A stretch of DNA of 42,176 nucleotides from Candidatus Dormiibacterota bacterium (GTDB taxonomy: Bacteria; Chloroflexota; Dormibacteria; Aeolococcales; Aeolococcaceae). Below, one piece after another: positions 33,597 through 41,828 of the stretch (position 1 is the stretch's first letter; every line of letters starts with the position of its first letter). The DNA lies in assembly GCA_036495095.1 (NCBI GenBank), contig DASXNK010000129.1:1-42176 (forward strand). Direction: 5' to 3'. The position numbers and the translations under genes are program-made. Below the pieces are notes generated by a model. The model did no database searches. It was given only the letters and a program-made list of their open reading frames with translations, and was not told the origin of the DNA.

Positions 33597-35053
33597 TCCC
33601 GACGCCCCCACCGGGAGGCGCACCGACCGGTTCTGCGGGCTCGGGCCCGAGCCTGCCCCAGCCGCCGATGAGCTGGGGACCGGTGTCGCCGTCCTCACAA
33701 CGCGGTGCCCCGCCACCCCCGCCACAGCGCCGGCTGCCCGCCGTGCTGATGGTGCTGAGCGTGCTGGTCGGCTGCTATCTGACCGGGCTGGCGGTGAACA
33801 ACCTCTCCGGCACCCGCGCCGCCGGGGTGCTCGACGTGGTCTTCCCCCACGTCGGCCACAACCGCGTCAACACCGCCAGCATCAACAGCGCCTGGGACGT
33901 CATCCAGCAGCAGTACGTCATCCGCGACGTCGGCGCCACGGTGGGCACCCAGGGCGCCGAGAGCGGGCTGATCGAGGGGCTGCGCGCCAGGTACAACGAC
34001 CGCTTCTCGGCCTTCTACACCGCCGACCAGTACGCCACCCTGAAGCGCGACCTGAGCGGCCGCCGCAACGGCAGCATCGGCATCACCCTGGAGGCGCGGT
34101 GTGACGGCGCCACCCTCTGCCCTCCCGGCGCCACCCCGACGGTGGTGGCCATCGAGGACGTGCTCAGGAACCAGCCGGCCGACCGCGCCGGACTGCGCAA
34201 CGGCGACATCATCGTGGCGGTGGCGGGCACCCCGATCGCCGGCCTCGGCGCGGACGCCACCACCCGGCTGGCGAAGGTCGGTCCGCTGATCCGCGGCCCC
34301 GCCGGCACCCCGGTCACCATGGTGGTCCAGCGCGGCACCCAGCAGATCACCGTCACCGTGACCCGCGCCGACCTGCAGATCGCCTCCGCCTACGCCCAGA
34401 AGCTGGGGACGGTGCTCTACCTGCAGATCACCGCCTTCGACGAGAACACCGGGGAGATGCTCCGCACCCTGCTCCAGGGCGGCCTCAAGGGCGGGGTCAG
34501 CGGCATCGTGCTCGACCTGCGGCACAATCCCGGTGGGCTGGTGACCGAGGCCCAGTCCAGCGCCAGCGAGTTCCTCACCCCGAAGCCCGGGGTGGAGGAG
34601 GACGTGCTGGTCCGCCGCGGCCGCCTCGCCCCCGACGGCAACCCCACGAGCGCCGAGAACGTGCAGCGTGACCGGATCGAGTCCGGCGGACTGGCGCCCA
34701 CCCAGCCGCTCGCCGTGCTGATCGACGGCAGCAGCGCCAGTGCGGCGGAGATCGTCGCCGCCGCCCTCCACGACTACCACCGGGGCACCCTGGTCGGCCA
34801 GAAGTCGTTCGGCAAGGGCTCGGTGCAGCAGGACTTCGGGCTCCCCGACGGCGCCGACCTCCACCTCACCGTCGAGAAGTGGTTCGGACCCGGCGGCGAG
34901 ACCATCGACGGCACCGGGATCACCCCCGACATCAGCGCCGCCCTCCCCGACGACGACCACCGCTTCCACCTCGAGGCGCAGTCGCCGCCGCCCAGCGCCG
35001 ACTCCCAGCTCCAGGCGGCGCTGGCCGCGCTGACCGGCACCAAGGCGGCCTGA
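33593..35053 (+). CDS. C-terminal processing protease (S41, CtpA-like)
   Basis: This 486-residue membrane-anchored protease has a Pro-rich start, one membrane helix (about 45-70), a CtpA cap region with AWDVIQQQYVIRD and RYNDRFSAFYTADQY, and a PDZ domain (about 160-265: GITLEAR, NQPADRAGLRNGDIIVAV). The S41 domain has LDLRHNPGGLV, catalytic Ser in IDGSSASAAEIVAAAL and catalytic Lys in GQKSFGKGSVQ. It works outside the membrane, cutting exposed hydrophobic C-termini; relatives degrade wall hydrolases. Its GTG overlaps the stop of the M23 gene, so it may control the level of that FtsEX partner (inference). Confidence 0.93.
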   Translation: MIPTPPPGGAPTGSAGSGPSLPQPPMSWGPVSPSSQRGAPPPPPQRRLPAVLMVLSVLVGCYLTGLAVNNLSGTRAAGVLDVVFPHVGHNRVNTASINSAWDVIQQQYVIRDVGATVGTQGAESGLIEGLRARYNDRFSAFYTADQYATLKRDLSGRRNGSIGITLEARCDGATLCPPGATPTVVAIEDVLRNQPADRAGLRNGDIIVAVAGTPIAGLGADATTRLAKVGPLIRGPAGTPVTMVVQRGTQQITVTVTRADLQIASAYAQKLGTVLYLQITAFDENTGEMLRTLLQGGLKGGVSGIVLDLRHNPGGLVTEAQSSASEFLTPKPGVEEDVLVRRGRLAPDGNPTSAENVQRDRIESGGLAPTQPLAVLIDGSSASAAEIVAAALHDYHRGTLVGQKSFGKGSVQQDFGLPDGADLHLTVEKWFGPGGETIDGTGITPDISAALPDDDHRFHLEAQSPPPSADSQLQAALAALTGTKAA

Positions 35054-35054
35054 G

Positions 35055-36455
35055 GTGGCCGAGCGGTACGACGTCGCGATCATCGGGGGTGGGTCGGGTG
35101 GCTACGTGGGCGCGATCCGTGCCAGCCAGCTGGGGCTGCGCACCGTGCTGGTGGAGAGCGACAAGGTGGGCGGCACCTGCCTCCACCGCGGTTGCATCCC
35201 CACCAAGGCGCTGCTCCAGACCGCGGCACTGCTCGACTCCGCCCGCTCCTCGGCCCGGCTGGGGGTCCGCATCGCCGACGTCGCGCTCGACTGGCCGGCG
35301 GCGGCGCGCAACCGCGACCAGGTGGTCGGCCGGCTGCACCAGGGGGTGCAGGGGCTGCTGCGCAAGAACAGGGTGACGGTGCTGGCGGGCCGGGGGCGCC
35401 TGCTCGGCCCCGGCCGGGTCGGGGTCTCCGCGACCGGCGGGGAGGAGACCGAGGTCGAGGCCGGGGCGGTGATCCTCGCCACCGGCTCGCGGGTGCGCAG
35501 CCTGCCCGGGCTCGACCTCGACGGCCGCACCGTGATCAGCAGCGACGACGCCCTGGTGCTCGACCACGTGCCCGCGTCGGTGATCGTGCTCGGCGCCGGC
35601 GCGGTCGGGGTCGAGTTCGCATCGATGTTCCGCAGCATGGACGCCCAGGTCACCGTCGTCGAGGTCGCCGACCGGCTGGTGCCGCTCGAGGACGAGGCGA
35701 TCGGCCCCGAGCTGCAGCGCGCCTTCGAGCGCCGCGGCATCCGCTGCCTGGCCGGCGCCCGCCTCGACCCCGCGTCGGTGCGGCGCGACGGCGGCGGGGT
35801 CTCGGTCAACGTGAGCGGCCCCGCCGGCGAGGAGCGCCTCGAGGCCGAGGTGCTGCTGGTGGCGGTGGGCCGCCAGGCGAACCTCGAGGAGCTGGGCATC
35901 GAGGGCACCGCCATCGCCGTCGACCGGGGCGTGGTGCGGGTCGGCCCCACCCTGGCCACCGCCGAGCCCGGGGTCTACGCCGTCGGCGACATGGTCGGCG
36001 GCTTCCAGCTCGCCCACAAGGCGATGCACGAGGGGGTGATCGCCGCCGAGGCGATCGCCGGCCGCGACCCCCACCCGCTGCAGCCGCGGCTGGTCCCCCG
36101 CACCACCTACTGCACCCCGCAGATCGGGTCGCTGGGGCTGGGCGAGGCCGAGGCCCGGGCCGCCGGCCACGACGTCCGCACCGGCGTCTTCCCCTTCCGC
36201 GGCAACGGCCGGGCCCTGATCTGGGGCGAGGCGGACGGCTTCTGCAAGGTGGTCGCGGACGCCGCCACCAACGACGTCCTCGGCGTCCACCTCATCGGCC
36301 ACGAGGTCACCGAGCTGATCGCCGGCCCGGCGCTCGGCGCCCTCCTCGAGGTCACCCCCCTCGAGCTGTCCCGGGCGATCGCCCCCCACCCCACCCTGAG
36401 CGAGGTGCTCGGCGAGGCGGCCCTCGCGCTGAGCGGCGAGGCGATCCACCTCTGA
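35055..36455 (+). CDS. lpdA: Dihydrolipoamide dehydrogenase (E3)
   Basis: This 466-residue FAD/NAD enzyme reoxidises dihydrolipoyl groups of 2-oxoacid dehydrogenase complexes. It has the FAD site IIGGGSGGYVGAIRA, the redox disulfide GGTCLHRGCIPTKALL, the NAD site VIVLGAGAVGVEFASMF, the second FAD site GVYAVGDMVGGFQLAHKA, and the dimer-interface catalytic H-P-T-L-S-E near the C-terminus. The start GTG follows the ctp stop by one base, so it is in the ftsEX operon although functionally unrelated. The E1 and E2 genes of a 2-oxoacid dehydrogenase begin 3.4 kb downstream and are the likely partners. Confidence 0.96.
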   Translation: MAERYDVAIIGGGSGGYVGAIRASQLGLRTVLVESDKVGGTCLHRGCIPTKALLQTAALLDSARSSARLGVRIADVALDWPAAARNRDQVVGRLHQGVQGLLRKNRVTVLAGRGRLLGPGRVGVSATGGEETEVEAGAVILATGSRVRSLPGLDLDGRTVISSDDALVLDHVPASVIVLGAGAVGVEFASMFRSMDAQVTVVEVADRLVPLEDEAIGPELQRAFERRGIRCLAGARLDPASVRRDGGGVSVNVSGPAGEERLEAEVLLVAVGRQANLEELGIEGTAIAVDRGVVRVGPTLATAEPGVYAVGDMVGGFQLAHKAMHEGVIAAEAIAGRDPHPLQPRLVPRTTYCTPQIGSLGLGEAEARAAGHDVRTGVFPFRGNGRALIWGEADGFCKVVADAATNDVLGVHLIGHEVTELIAGPALGALLEVTPLELSRAIAPHPTLSEVLGEAALALSGEAIHL

Positions 36456-36471
36456 CGGCGGTGTGACGGCC

Positions 36472-36489
36472 CCGTGCGATACCGCACGG
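36472..36489 (+). other. Small inverted repeat between lpdA and the rhomboid gene
   Basis: CCGTGCG (36472-36478) and CGCACGG (36483-36489) form a perfect 7-bp stem around ATAC. No T-run follows, so it is either a weak end-of-operon hairpin or an operator for the promoter at 36521. Confidence 0.35.
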
Positions 36490-36520
36490 TGATGTGACCC
36501 CGGGGCGGCGGGCGACTGGG

Positions 36521-36526
36521 TAGGTT
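36521..36526 (+). promoter_or_regulatory. -10 element (TAGGTT) for the rhomboid gene
   Basis: TAGGTT ends exactly 6 nt before the GTG at 36533, which lacks a ribosome site. The spacing decides between this GTG and the one at 36527. Confidence 0.45.
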
Positions 36527-36532
36527 GTGAGC

Positions 36533-37366
36533 GTGTCCAGTCTCTCCGGCGTCCCCCGCCGCAGCATGGCGGCACGGGGGGTGGCGGATTTGGGCGCGGC
36601 GGCCCGTACCGTCCCGTCCCGTCTGCTGATGTCGGTGCGCGCTGCCGCCGCCACCTGGTCGCTGGTCGCCGTGATGCTGGCGGTCTGGGGCGTGGAGCGG
36701 GCGGTCGAGGGGCAGATGCACGGCGGCCGGCCGATCGGGCTCCTCTCGCTGGGCGCGCTGCCGAACTTCAGCGTCGTGGGCCGGGGTGGCAGCACCGACT
36801 GGTGGCGGTACGTCAGCAGCGCCCTGCTCCACCAGAGCCCGCTCCACCTCGCCGGCAACGTCACCGGCGTGCTCGTGGTCGGCACCCTGGTCGAGCGCCT
36901 CTACGGCCCCCTGGTGACGGTGGCGACCTTCACCCTCACCGCGGTCGCCGCCGGAGCCCTCTGGGTCGCCGCGGGCGGTGCCGGGCTGATTCCGCTGGGC
37001 ACCTACACGGTGGGCGCCTCCGGCGGGCTCTGCGGCCTCATCGGCCTGCTGGTGATGTACGGGCGCCGCCCCCACCCGGGGGGCGGCCGCAGCCAGCCCA
37101 CCGCCGCGCGGATCCGGGCGCTGGCGGCGACCGGCCTGGTGCTCCTCAGCGGCGCGGCGCTCCCCGGGGTGACCAACCTGGCCCACGCCGCGGGGCTCTC
37201 CTGCGGCCTGCTGCTCGGTGCCCAGGTGCCACCGTTGCCGGGCCACGGCGGCCGCCGCCTCCGCCCCGTCGAGCGTGCGGTGCTCGTGGTGGTGCTGGCG
37301 GTGGCGGTGCTGGCGCTGGTCATCGCCGGCGTCCACCTCGGCGGCCGCCTGCTGGAGCCCCGGTAG
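36533..37366 (+). CDS. Rhomboid-family intramembrane serine protease
   Basis: This 277-residue protein has a basic cytoplasmic N-terminus and about six or seven membrane helices. Family marks are W-W-R-Y-V-S-S-A-L-L-H, H-L-x-x-N in LHLAGNVTGVLVVGTLVERLYG, the catalytic Ser in the GASG motif (TVGASGGLCGLIG), and the catalytic His in VTNLAHAAGLSCGLLLG. All active residues are present, so it should cleave membrane proteins within the bilayer. The substrate is unknown. The start is GTG 36533 (or 36527). It is single-gene, ending 3 nt from the converging lipoprotein gene. Confidence 0.88.
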   Translation: MSSLSGVPRRSMAARGVADLGAAARTVPSRLLMSVRAAAATWSLVAVMLAVWGVERAVEGQMHGGRPIGLLSLGALPNFSVVGRGGSTDWWRYVSSALLHQSPLHLAGNVTGVLVVGTLVERLYGPLVTVATFTLTAVAAGALWVAAGGAGLIPLGTYTVGASGGLCGLIGLLVMYGRRPHPGGGRSQPTAARIRALAATGLVLLSGAALPGVTNLAHAAGLSCGLLLGAQVPPLPGHGGRRLRPVERAVLVVVLAVAVLALVIAGVHLGGRLLEPR

Positions 37367-37369
37367 GTC

Positions 37370-38551
37370 TCAGCCGCAGCTGGTCAGGGTCAGGATGTCC
37401 GGCGTCTCGGAGAGGGTCACCCCCGAGGCCCGGGCGGCGTGGGCGGCGAGCACCCGCCGCAGCAGCGCGTGATCGGCCCCGGGGGCGGCGGCGAGGGCGA
37501 CCCGCATGCAGGCGGTCGCCCCGCTGGTCCAGGCCACATCGGCGTCCCCGTGCCAGGCCGCCGCGGCGACCTCGGCGTCGGCGGTGGTGATCGCGCCGGT
37601 GGCGGCGGCATGGTCGAGCAGCAGGCGCAGGCCGAGCTCGCCGAGCACCCCACGGTCGAACACCGGACCGGCCGGCGCTGGGGTGGCGAGGTGCACGGCG
37701 GGCGCGGTGCCGCCGAGGAAGCGCTGCGGCTCGAGGATCTCGGCGCTGGTGGTCGGCGGGGTGCGGAAGGCGGCGTCGACCCCCGCCTGGCCGCGCACCG
37801 CGGCGAGGGCGCGGACGAAGGTCGCGCCGGCGCCGTAGGGGAAGCGGAGGATGGCGGCGAGCGGCGCCGGGGTCTCACCCCGCACCCCGGTGGCCGCGTC
37901 CCGCTCGAGCAGGGCGCGGGTCCGCTGGGAGGCGGGGAGCGAGGCGAGGTACTCGTCCTCGATGCGCACCGCGTCGCCCTCGACGAGCGCCGCGAACGCC
38001 TGGGCGCGCTCGTCGGTGACGCCGTCGAGCTGGGGGCGGTCGACGCCGAACCACTGGTCCTGGAGGGCGTGGGTCAGCTCGTGGACCAGCACCTCGCGGA
38101 CGAAGGGGGTGGCGGCGCTGCCGCGCACCAACAGGGTCCGGGAGGCGTGCTCGTAGAGGCCGACCAGGCCCTCCGCCTGGGAGCGGCGGGCGGCGGCGGC
38201 GAGGTCGACGCTGCGGGGCACCAGCTGCAGCGCGTGGATGTCGGAGGCGAGGGTGGGATCGATGCCGCCGCCGCCGGCGCGGGCCCGGAAGGCGGCGTCG
38301 TCGAGCAGGAGCACCCGCACCGGGGTGGTGAAGCGCAGCCCGCGGTGTGTCTCGACGAAGCGCTCGGCGTCGGGCACGAAGGCCTCGAGGCTGGGCGGGT
38401 CGGCGGGCGTGGGCACCGCCGTGGGCGACGCTGCGGCGGTCGCCGGGGCGGGGGCCGCCACCGCCGGGGCGCTCGGGGCGGAGCTGCACCCCGCCGCGGT
38501 CAGGGCGGTGGCGACGGCCACCGCCGCGAGGGTTCGAGCGCTACGCGGCAA
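37370..38551 (-). CDS. Lipoprotein with HExxH zinc-peptidase-like domain
   Basis: About 393 residues. A signal peptide ends in a lipobox-like TAAGC (C22), then an Ala/Pro/Thr-rich linker. The domain has [15 protein letters not shown], with H157, E158 and H161 as zinc and catalytic residues. E191 in LVEGDA, 29 residues on, is a likely third ligand (gluzincin-like). Ahead of it are strands such as [16 protein letters not shown] small Cys pair may form a disulfide near the end (ACMRVAL, LTSCG). It is predicted to sit on the outer face of the membrane; the substrate is unknown. TTG 38551 is the only start that keeps the signal peptide, and it overlaps the sigma-factor stop by 11 nt, so the two are co-expressed. 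Confidence 0.8.
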   Translation of the reverse strand: MPRSARTLAAVAVATALTAAGCSSAPSAPAVAAPAPATAAASPTAVPTPADPPSLEAFVPDAERFVETHRGLRFTTPVRVLLLDDAAFRARAGGGGIDPTLASDIHALQLVPRSVDLAAAARRSQAEGLVGLYEHASRTLLVRGSAATPFVREVLVHELTHALQDQWFGVDRPQLDGVTDERAQAFAALVEGDAVRIEDEYLASLPASQRTRALLERDAATGVRGETPAPLAAILRFPYGAGATFVRALAAVRGQAGVDAAFRTPPTTSAEILEPQRFLGGTAPAVHLATPAPAGPVFDRGVLGELGLRLLLDHAAATGAITTADAEVAAAAWHGDADVAWTSGATACMRVALAAAPGADHALLRRVLAAHAARASGVTLSETPDILTLTSCG

Positions 38552-39560
38552 GATCTCGCAGGATGGCGGCGAGCGACGGGCGGCGCAGCCGGCGGAGCGC
38601 GGTGGTCTCGATCTGCCGGGCGCGCTCCCGGGTGACGCCGAGGCGGCGGCCCACCTCCTCGAGGGTGCGCTGGTGGTCGTCGACCAGGCCGAAGCGGAGC
38701 TGGATCACCCGCCGCTCGCGCGGGGTCAGCGCGGTGAGGATGGACTCGATCTCGCTGCGCACCACGCCGGTGGCGACGGTCGTCTCCGGGCCCGGAGCGG
38801 CGTCCTCGATGAGGTCGCCGAGCCGGCCACCGTCATCCTCGCCGATGGGGACGTCGAGCGACACCGGCTCGCGCGCCGCCGACCGCAGCGCGCGCACCTG
38901 GTCGACGCGCATCCCCGCCGCCGTGGCGACCTCCTCCTCGGTGGGCTCGCGGCCGAGCTCCTGGGTGAGGGTGCGGGTGATCCGCAGCACCTGGCCGTGG
39001 CGCTCGCCCACGTGCACGGGGAGGCGGATGGTGCGGGACTTGTCGGCGACCGCCCGGCTGATCGCCTGGCGGATCCACCACGTCGCGTAGGTCGAGAACT
39101 TGAAGCCGCGCCGGTAGTCGAACTTCTCGACCGCCCGCATCAGTCCGATGTTGCCCTCCTGGATGAGGTCGAGCAGGGGCAGGCCGGAGCTGGAGTAGCG
39201 GCGGGCGACCGAGACCACGAGGCGCAGGTTGGCCTCGATCAGGTGGCGCCGTGCCTGCTGCGAGCCGGCCTCGATCTGGATGGCCAGCTCGACCTCCTCG
39301 GCGGCGGTGAGCAGGCGGACCTTGCCGATCTCGTTGAGGTAGGCGCGGACGGGGTCGTCGAGGCCGGCGGTGAGGCGTGCCTCGCGGAGGTCGTCGGCGT
39401 CGGCGTCGAGGACCAGCGCGTCGCCGTCGTCGGGGGCGTGCTTCGGGCCCTCGACGGCCCAGGGGTCGGCGGGCACGCCGGAGAGGCTCAGCAGCTCTGC
39501 CGGGTCGGCTGCGGTGCCGCCCTGGTCGTCGTCGAGCATCAAGGTGGGGTGAGTCCTCAT
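38541..39560 (-). CDS. rpoD: RNA polymerase sigma-70 factor, RpoD/SigA-like
   Basis: This 339-residue sigma factor has an acidic N-terminus with no full region 1.1; region 1.2 ([22 protein letters not shown]); region 2 ([50 protein letters not shown]), which melts the -10 element; region 3 ([15 protein letters not shown]); and region 4 ([15 protein letters not shown], then [18 protein letters not shown]), which binds the -35. The core regions match primary (group 1) factors; a group 2 paralog cannot be excluded without the rest of the genome. The ATG at 39560 fits better than an upstream open extension of 35 residues, which has no conserved content. Downstream, its stop overlaps the lipoprotein peptidase start. 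Confidence 0.9.
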   Translation of the reverse strand: MRTHPTLMLDDDQGGTAADPAELLSLSGVPADPWAVEGPKHAPDDGDALVLDADADDLREARLTAGLDDPVRAYLNEIGKVRLLTAAEEVELAIQIEAGSQQARRHLIEANLRLVVSVARRYSSSGLPLLDLIQEGNIGLMRAVEKFDYRRGFKFSTYATWWIRQAISRAVADKSRTIRLPVHVGERHGQVLRITRTLTQELGREPTEEEVATAAGMRVDQVRALRSAAREPVSLDVPIGEDDGGRLGDLIEDAAPGPETTVATGVVRSEIESILTALTPRERRVIQLRFGLVDDHQRTLEEVGRRLGVTRERARQIETTALRRLRRPSLAAILRDLAA

Positions 39561-39646
39561 GGCGAGAAGGGTGAAGCCTCGGTGTAAAGTTCCCGTTCGC
39601 TCGCGCCCGGGAGCGGGCCCGCACGGATGAGATACCCCGCGTGCGA

Positions 39647-39662
39647 GGGCGGTAAACCGCCC
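39647..39662. promoter_or_regulatory. Palindrome in the sigma factor / E1alpha intergenic region (GGCGGT type)
   Basis: GGGCGGT-AA-ACCGCCC is a perfect dyad with 7-bp arms, about 87 nt upstream of the sigma-factor ATG. It could be an operator. No T-run is adjacent, so a terminator is unlikely. Confidence 0.4.
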
Positions 39663-39740
39663 CACCGGCGGTCGAAACCGTCCAGCCGCGCCGGTCGGCG
39701 CCTGTTTTGGCCCGCGACCGCGTTCTTGGGGTCAAGATCC

Positions 39741-39756
39741 TGTCACCGTGGTGACA
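39741..39756. promoter_or_regulatory. Palindrome upstream of the 2-oxoacid dehydrogenase operon (TGTCA-N6-TGACA)
   Basis: TGTCACC-GT-GGTGACA is a perfect dyad with 7-bp arms. A GACAAT hexamer (39753-39758) overlaps its right half and could be the -10 of the E1alpha operon, giving a leader of about 73 nt to the GTG at 39838. The site would then act as an operator; the regulator is unknown. Confidence 0.45.
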
Positions 39757-39837
39757 ATGGGGGATTCCGAGGATGATGCTGTCCCGGTGGGATCGGTGCA
39801 TGGGCCAGAGCCCTCCACGCCCTTGGGAGACGACGAC

Positions 39838-40842
39838 GTGGCTGTGATGAGACCGGAGACCTCCCCGGGGTCGGACCTCGACGCCGAGCTGCTTCTGACG
39901 ATGTACCGGCACATGGTCCGGGCGCGCGTCCTCGACGAGCGCATGTGGGTGCTGAACCGCCAGGGACGGGCGCCGTTCGTGATCTCCTGCCAGGGCCACG
40001 AGGCCGCCCAGGTGGGGATGGCGATGGCGCTGAGGCCGGGCCACGACTGGATCGCGCCCTACTACCGCGACCTCGCCCTCACCCTGGTGCTGGGGATGAC
40101 GCCGCGCGACCACCTTCTCGCCCTGCTCGCCCGCGCCGCCGACCCCAACAGCGGCGGCCGGCAGATGCCCGCCCACTACGGCTACCGCCCCCTGAACATC
40201 ATCACCGGCGGTTCGCCGGTGGCCACCCAGATGCTCCACGCCGCCGGGGCGGCGCTGGCCAGCCGGGTGCGCGGCGAGGACGCGGTCGCCTACACCTCGC
40301 TCGGCGAGGGCAGCACCAGCGAGGGCGACTTCCACGAGGCGCTGAACTTCGCCGCGGTCCACCAGCTGCCGATGATCACCGTGGTCGAGAACAACGGCTT
40401 CGCGATCAGCGTCCCCTGGTCGAAGCAGGGACACACCAAGGACGTCGCCGACCGCGCCCTGGGCTACGGCATGCCCGGCGTCATCGTCGACGGCCTCGAC
40501 CCGGTGGCCTCGTACCACGTGATGACCGAGGCGGTGGCGCGGGCCCGGCGCGGTGAGGGTCCCACCCTCATCGAGGCGAAGGTGGCCCGGCTCACCCCCC
40601 ACAGCTCCGACGACGACGACCGCCCCTACAAGACCCGCGAGGCGGTCGCCGAGGAGAAGGCCCAGGACTGCGTGCTCCGCTTCCGCCGGGTGCTCGAGGA
40701 GCGCGGCGTGCTCTCCCCGGGCGACGCCGAGGAGGTCCGCGCCGAGTGCATGCGCGAGGTCGACCGCGCCCAGGAGGAGGCCGAGAACTCGCCGCTGCCG
40801 TCCCCCGACTCGCTCCACCTCCACGTCTACGGAGACCAGTGA
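39838..40842 (+). CDS. 2-oxoacid dehydrogenase E1 alpha subunit, branched-chain type
   Basis: About 334 residues; a thiamine diphosphate-dependent E1alpha. It shows MYRHMVRARVLDERMWVLNRQG, FVISCQGHEAAQVGMAMAL, the SGGRQMPAHYG segment, the TPP-binding motif GEGSTSEGDFHEALNFAAVH...ENN (quoted ends GEGSTSEGDF and VVENNGFAISVPW), the phosphorylation-loop-like RALGYGMPG and the tail TPHSSDDDDRPY. NRQGRAPF, AISVP and HSSDDD are typical of branched-chain rather than pyruvate E1alpha. I chose the GTG at 39838 (GGGAG 8 nt upstream). An upstream in-frame ATG at 39757 would add 27 residues, but codons there use A/T in the third position far more than the rest. Confidence 0.9.
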   Translation: MAVMRPETSPGSDLDAELLLTMYRHMVRARVLDERMWVLNRQGRAPFVISCQGHEAAQVGMAMALRPGHDWIAPYYRDLALTLVLGMTPRDHLLALLARAADPNSGGRQMPAHYGYRPLNIITGGSPVATQMLHAAGAALASRVRGEDAVAYTSLGEGSTSEGDFHEALNFAAVHQLPMITVVENNGFAISVPWSKQGHTKDVADRALGYGMPGVIVDGLDPVASYHVMTEAVARARRGEGPTLIEAKVARLTPHSSDDDDRPYKTREAVAEEKAQDCVLRFRRVLEERGVLSPGDAEEVRAECMREVDRAQEEAENSPLPSPDSLHLHVYGDQ

Positions 40843-40844
40843 CG

Positions 40845-41828
40845 ATGGCCATCAAGACCTACATCGAGGCGATCCGCGAGGGGATGCGCGACGAGATGCG
40901 CCGCGACCCCCGGGTGATCCTCCTGGGCGAGGACGTCGGGGTGAAGGGCGGGGTCTTCAAGGCCACCGAGGGGCTCCACGCCGAGTTCGGCGAGATGCGG
41001 GTCATCGACACCCCGCTCGCCGAGTCGGCGATCGTCGGGGTGGCGATCGGCGCCGCCATCAACGGCCTGCGGCCGATCGCCGAGATCCAGTTCCAGGACT
41101 TCATCCTGCCCGCCGTCGACCAGATCATCAGCGAGGCGGCGAAGATCCGCTACCGGAGCAACAACGGCTTCAGCGTGCCGATGGTGGTGCGCGCCCCCTT
41201 CGGCGGCGGCGTCCACGGCGCCCTGTACCACTCCCAGTCGCTGGAGGCGATGTTCTGCCACATCCCCGGGCTCAAGGTGGTGGTGCCGAGCACCCCGCAG
41301 GACGCCAAGGGGCTGCTGCGCGCCGCCATCCGCGACCCCGACCCGGTGCTCTTCTTCGAGCACAAGCGCTGCTACCGGCTGATCCGCGGCGAGGTGCCCG
41401 ACGGTGAGTACACGGTGCCGCTGGGGCGCGCCGAGGTGCGCCGGCAGGGCCGGGACATCGCCATCTTCACCTACGGCCTGATGACCCACTTCTGCCTCGA
41501 GGCCGCGGAGTCGCTGGCCGCCGACGGCTTCGACTGCGAGGTCGTCGACCTGCGCAGCCTGCGCCCGCTCGACCGGGCGACGATCGTGGCGAGCGCACGG
41601 AGGTGCGGCAAGGTGCTCTGCGTGCAGGAGGCCAACCTGGCGGTCAGCGTGATGTCCGAGGTGGCGGCGATCGTCGCCGAGGACTGTTTCGAGTACCTTG
41701 ATGCTCCGGTGCGGCGGCTGGGCGGGCCGGAGGTGCCGGGGGTGCCCTTCTCGCCGCCGCTGGAGGAGGCCTACATGGTCAACACTGCGAAGATCGAGGC
41801 GGCACTGCGCGACCTGGCGGCGTACTGA
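40845..41828 (+). CDS. 2-oxoacid dehydrogenase E1 beta subunit
   Basis: This 327-residue partner of E1alpha has VILLGEDVGVKGGVFKAT near the start, then DTPLAESAIVGVAIGAAINGLRPIAEIQF and RAPFGGGVHGALYHSQSLEAMF. The C-terminal transketolase domain has VVDLRSLRPLDRATIVASA and GPEVPGVPFSPPLEE. These are the standard E1beta sections. GGVHGALYHSQS fits the branched-chain/acetoin-type E1beta. The ATG at 40845 is 10 nt after GGAG; a GTG at 40839 overlapping the E1alpha stop is an alternative. The stop overlaps the E2 ATG by one base (TGATG), so E1 and E2 are coupled. Confidence 0.95.
   Translation: MAIKTYIEAIREGMRDEMRRDPRVILLGEDVGVKGGVFKATEGLHAEFGEMRVIDTPLAESAIVGVAIGAAINGLRPIAEIQFQDFILPAVDQIISEAAKIRYRSNNGFSVPMVVRAPFGGGVHGALYHSQSLEAMFCHIPGLKVVVPSTPQDAKGLLRAAIRDPDPVLFFEHKRCYRLIRGEVPDGEYTVPLGRAEVRRQGRDIAIFTYGLMTHFCLEAAESLAADGFDCEVVDLRSLRPLDRATIVASARRCGKVLCVQEANLAVSVMSEVAAIVAEDCFEYLDAPVRRLGGPEVPGVPFSPPLEEAYMVNTAKIEAALRDLAAY

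Noticed and set aside
37439-38635. Plus-strand frame opposite the lipoprotein peptidase
   Set aside because: Gly/Glu/Val-rich shadow without motifs; the minus-strand gene has signal peptide, lipobox and HExxH.
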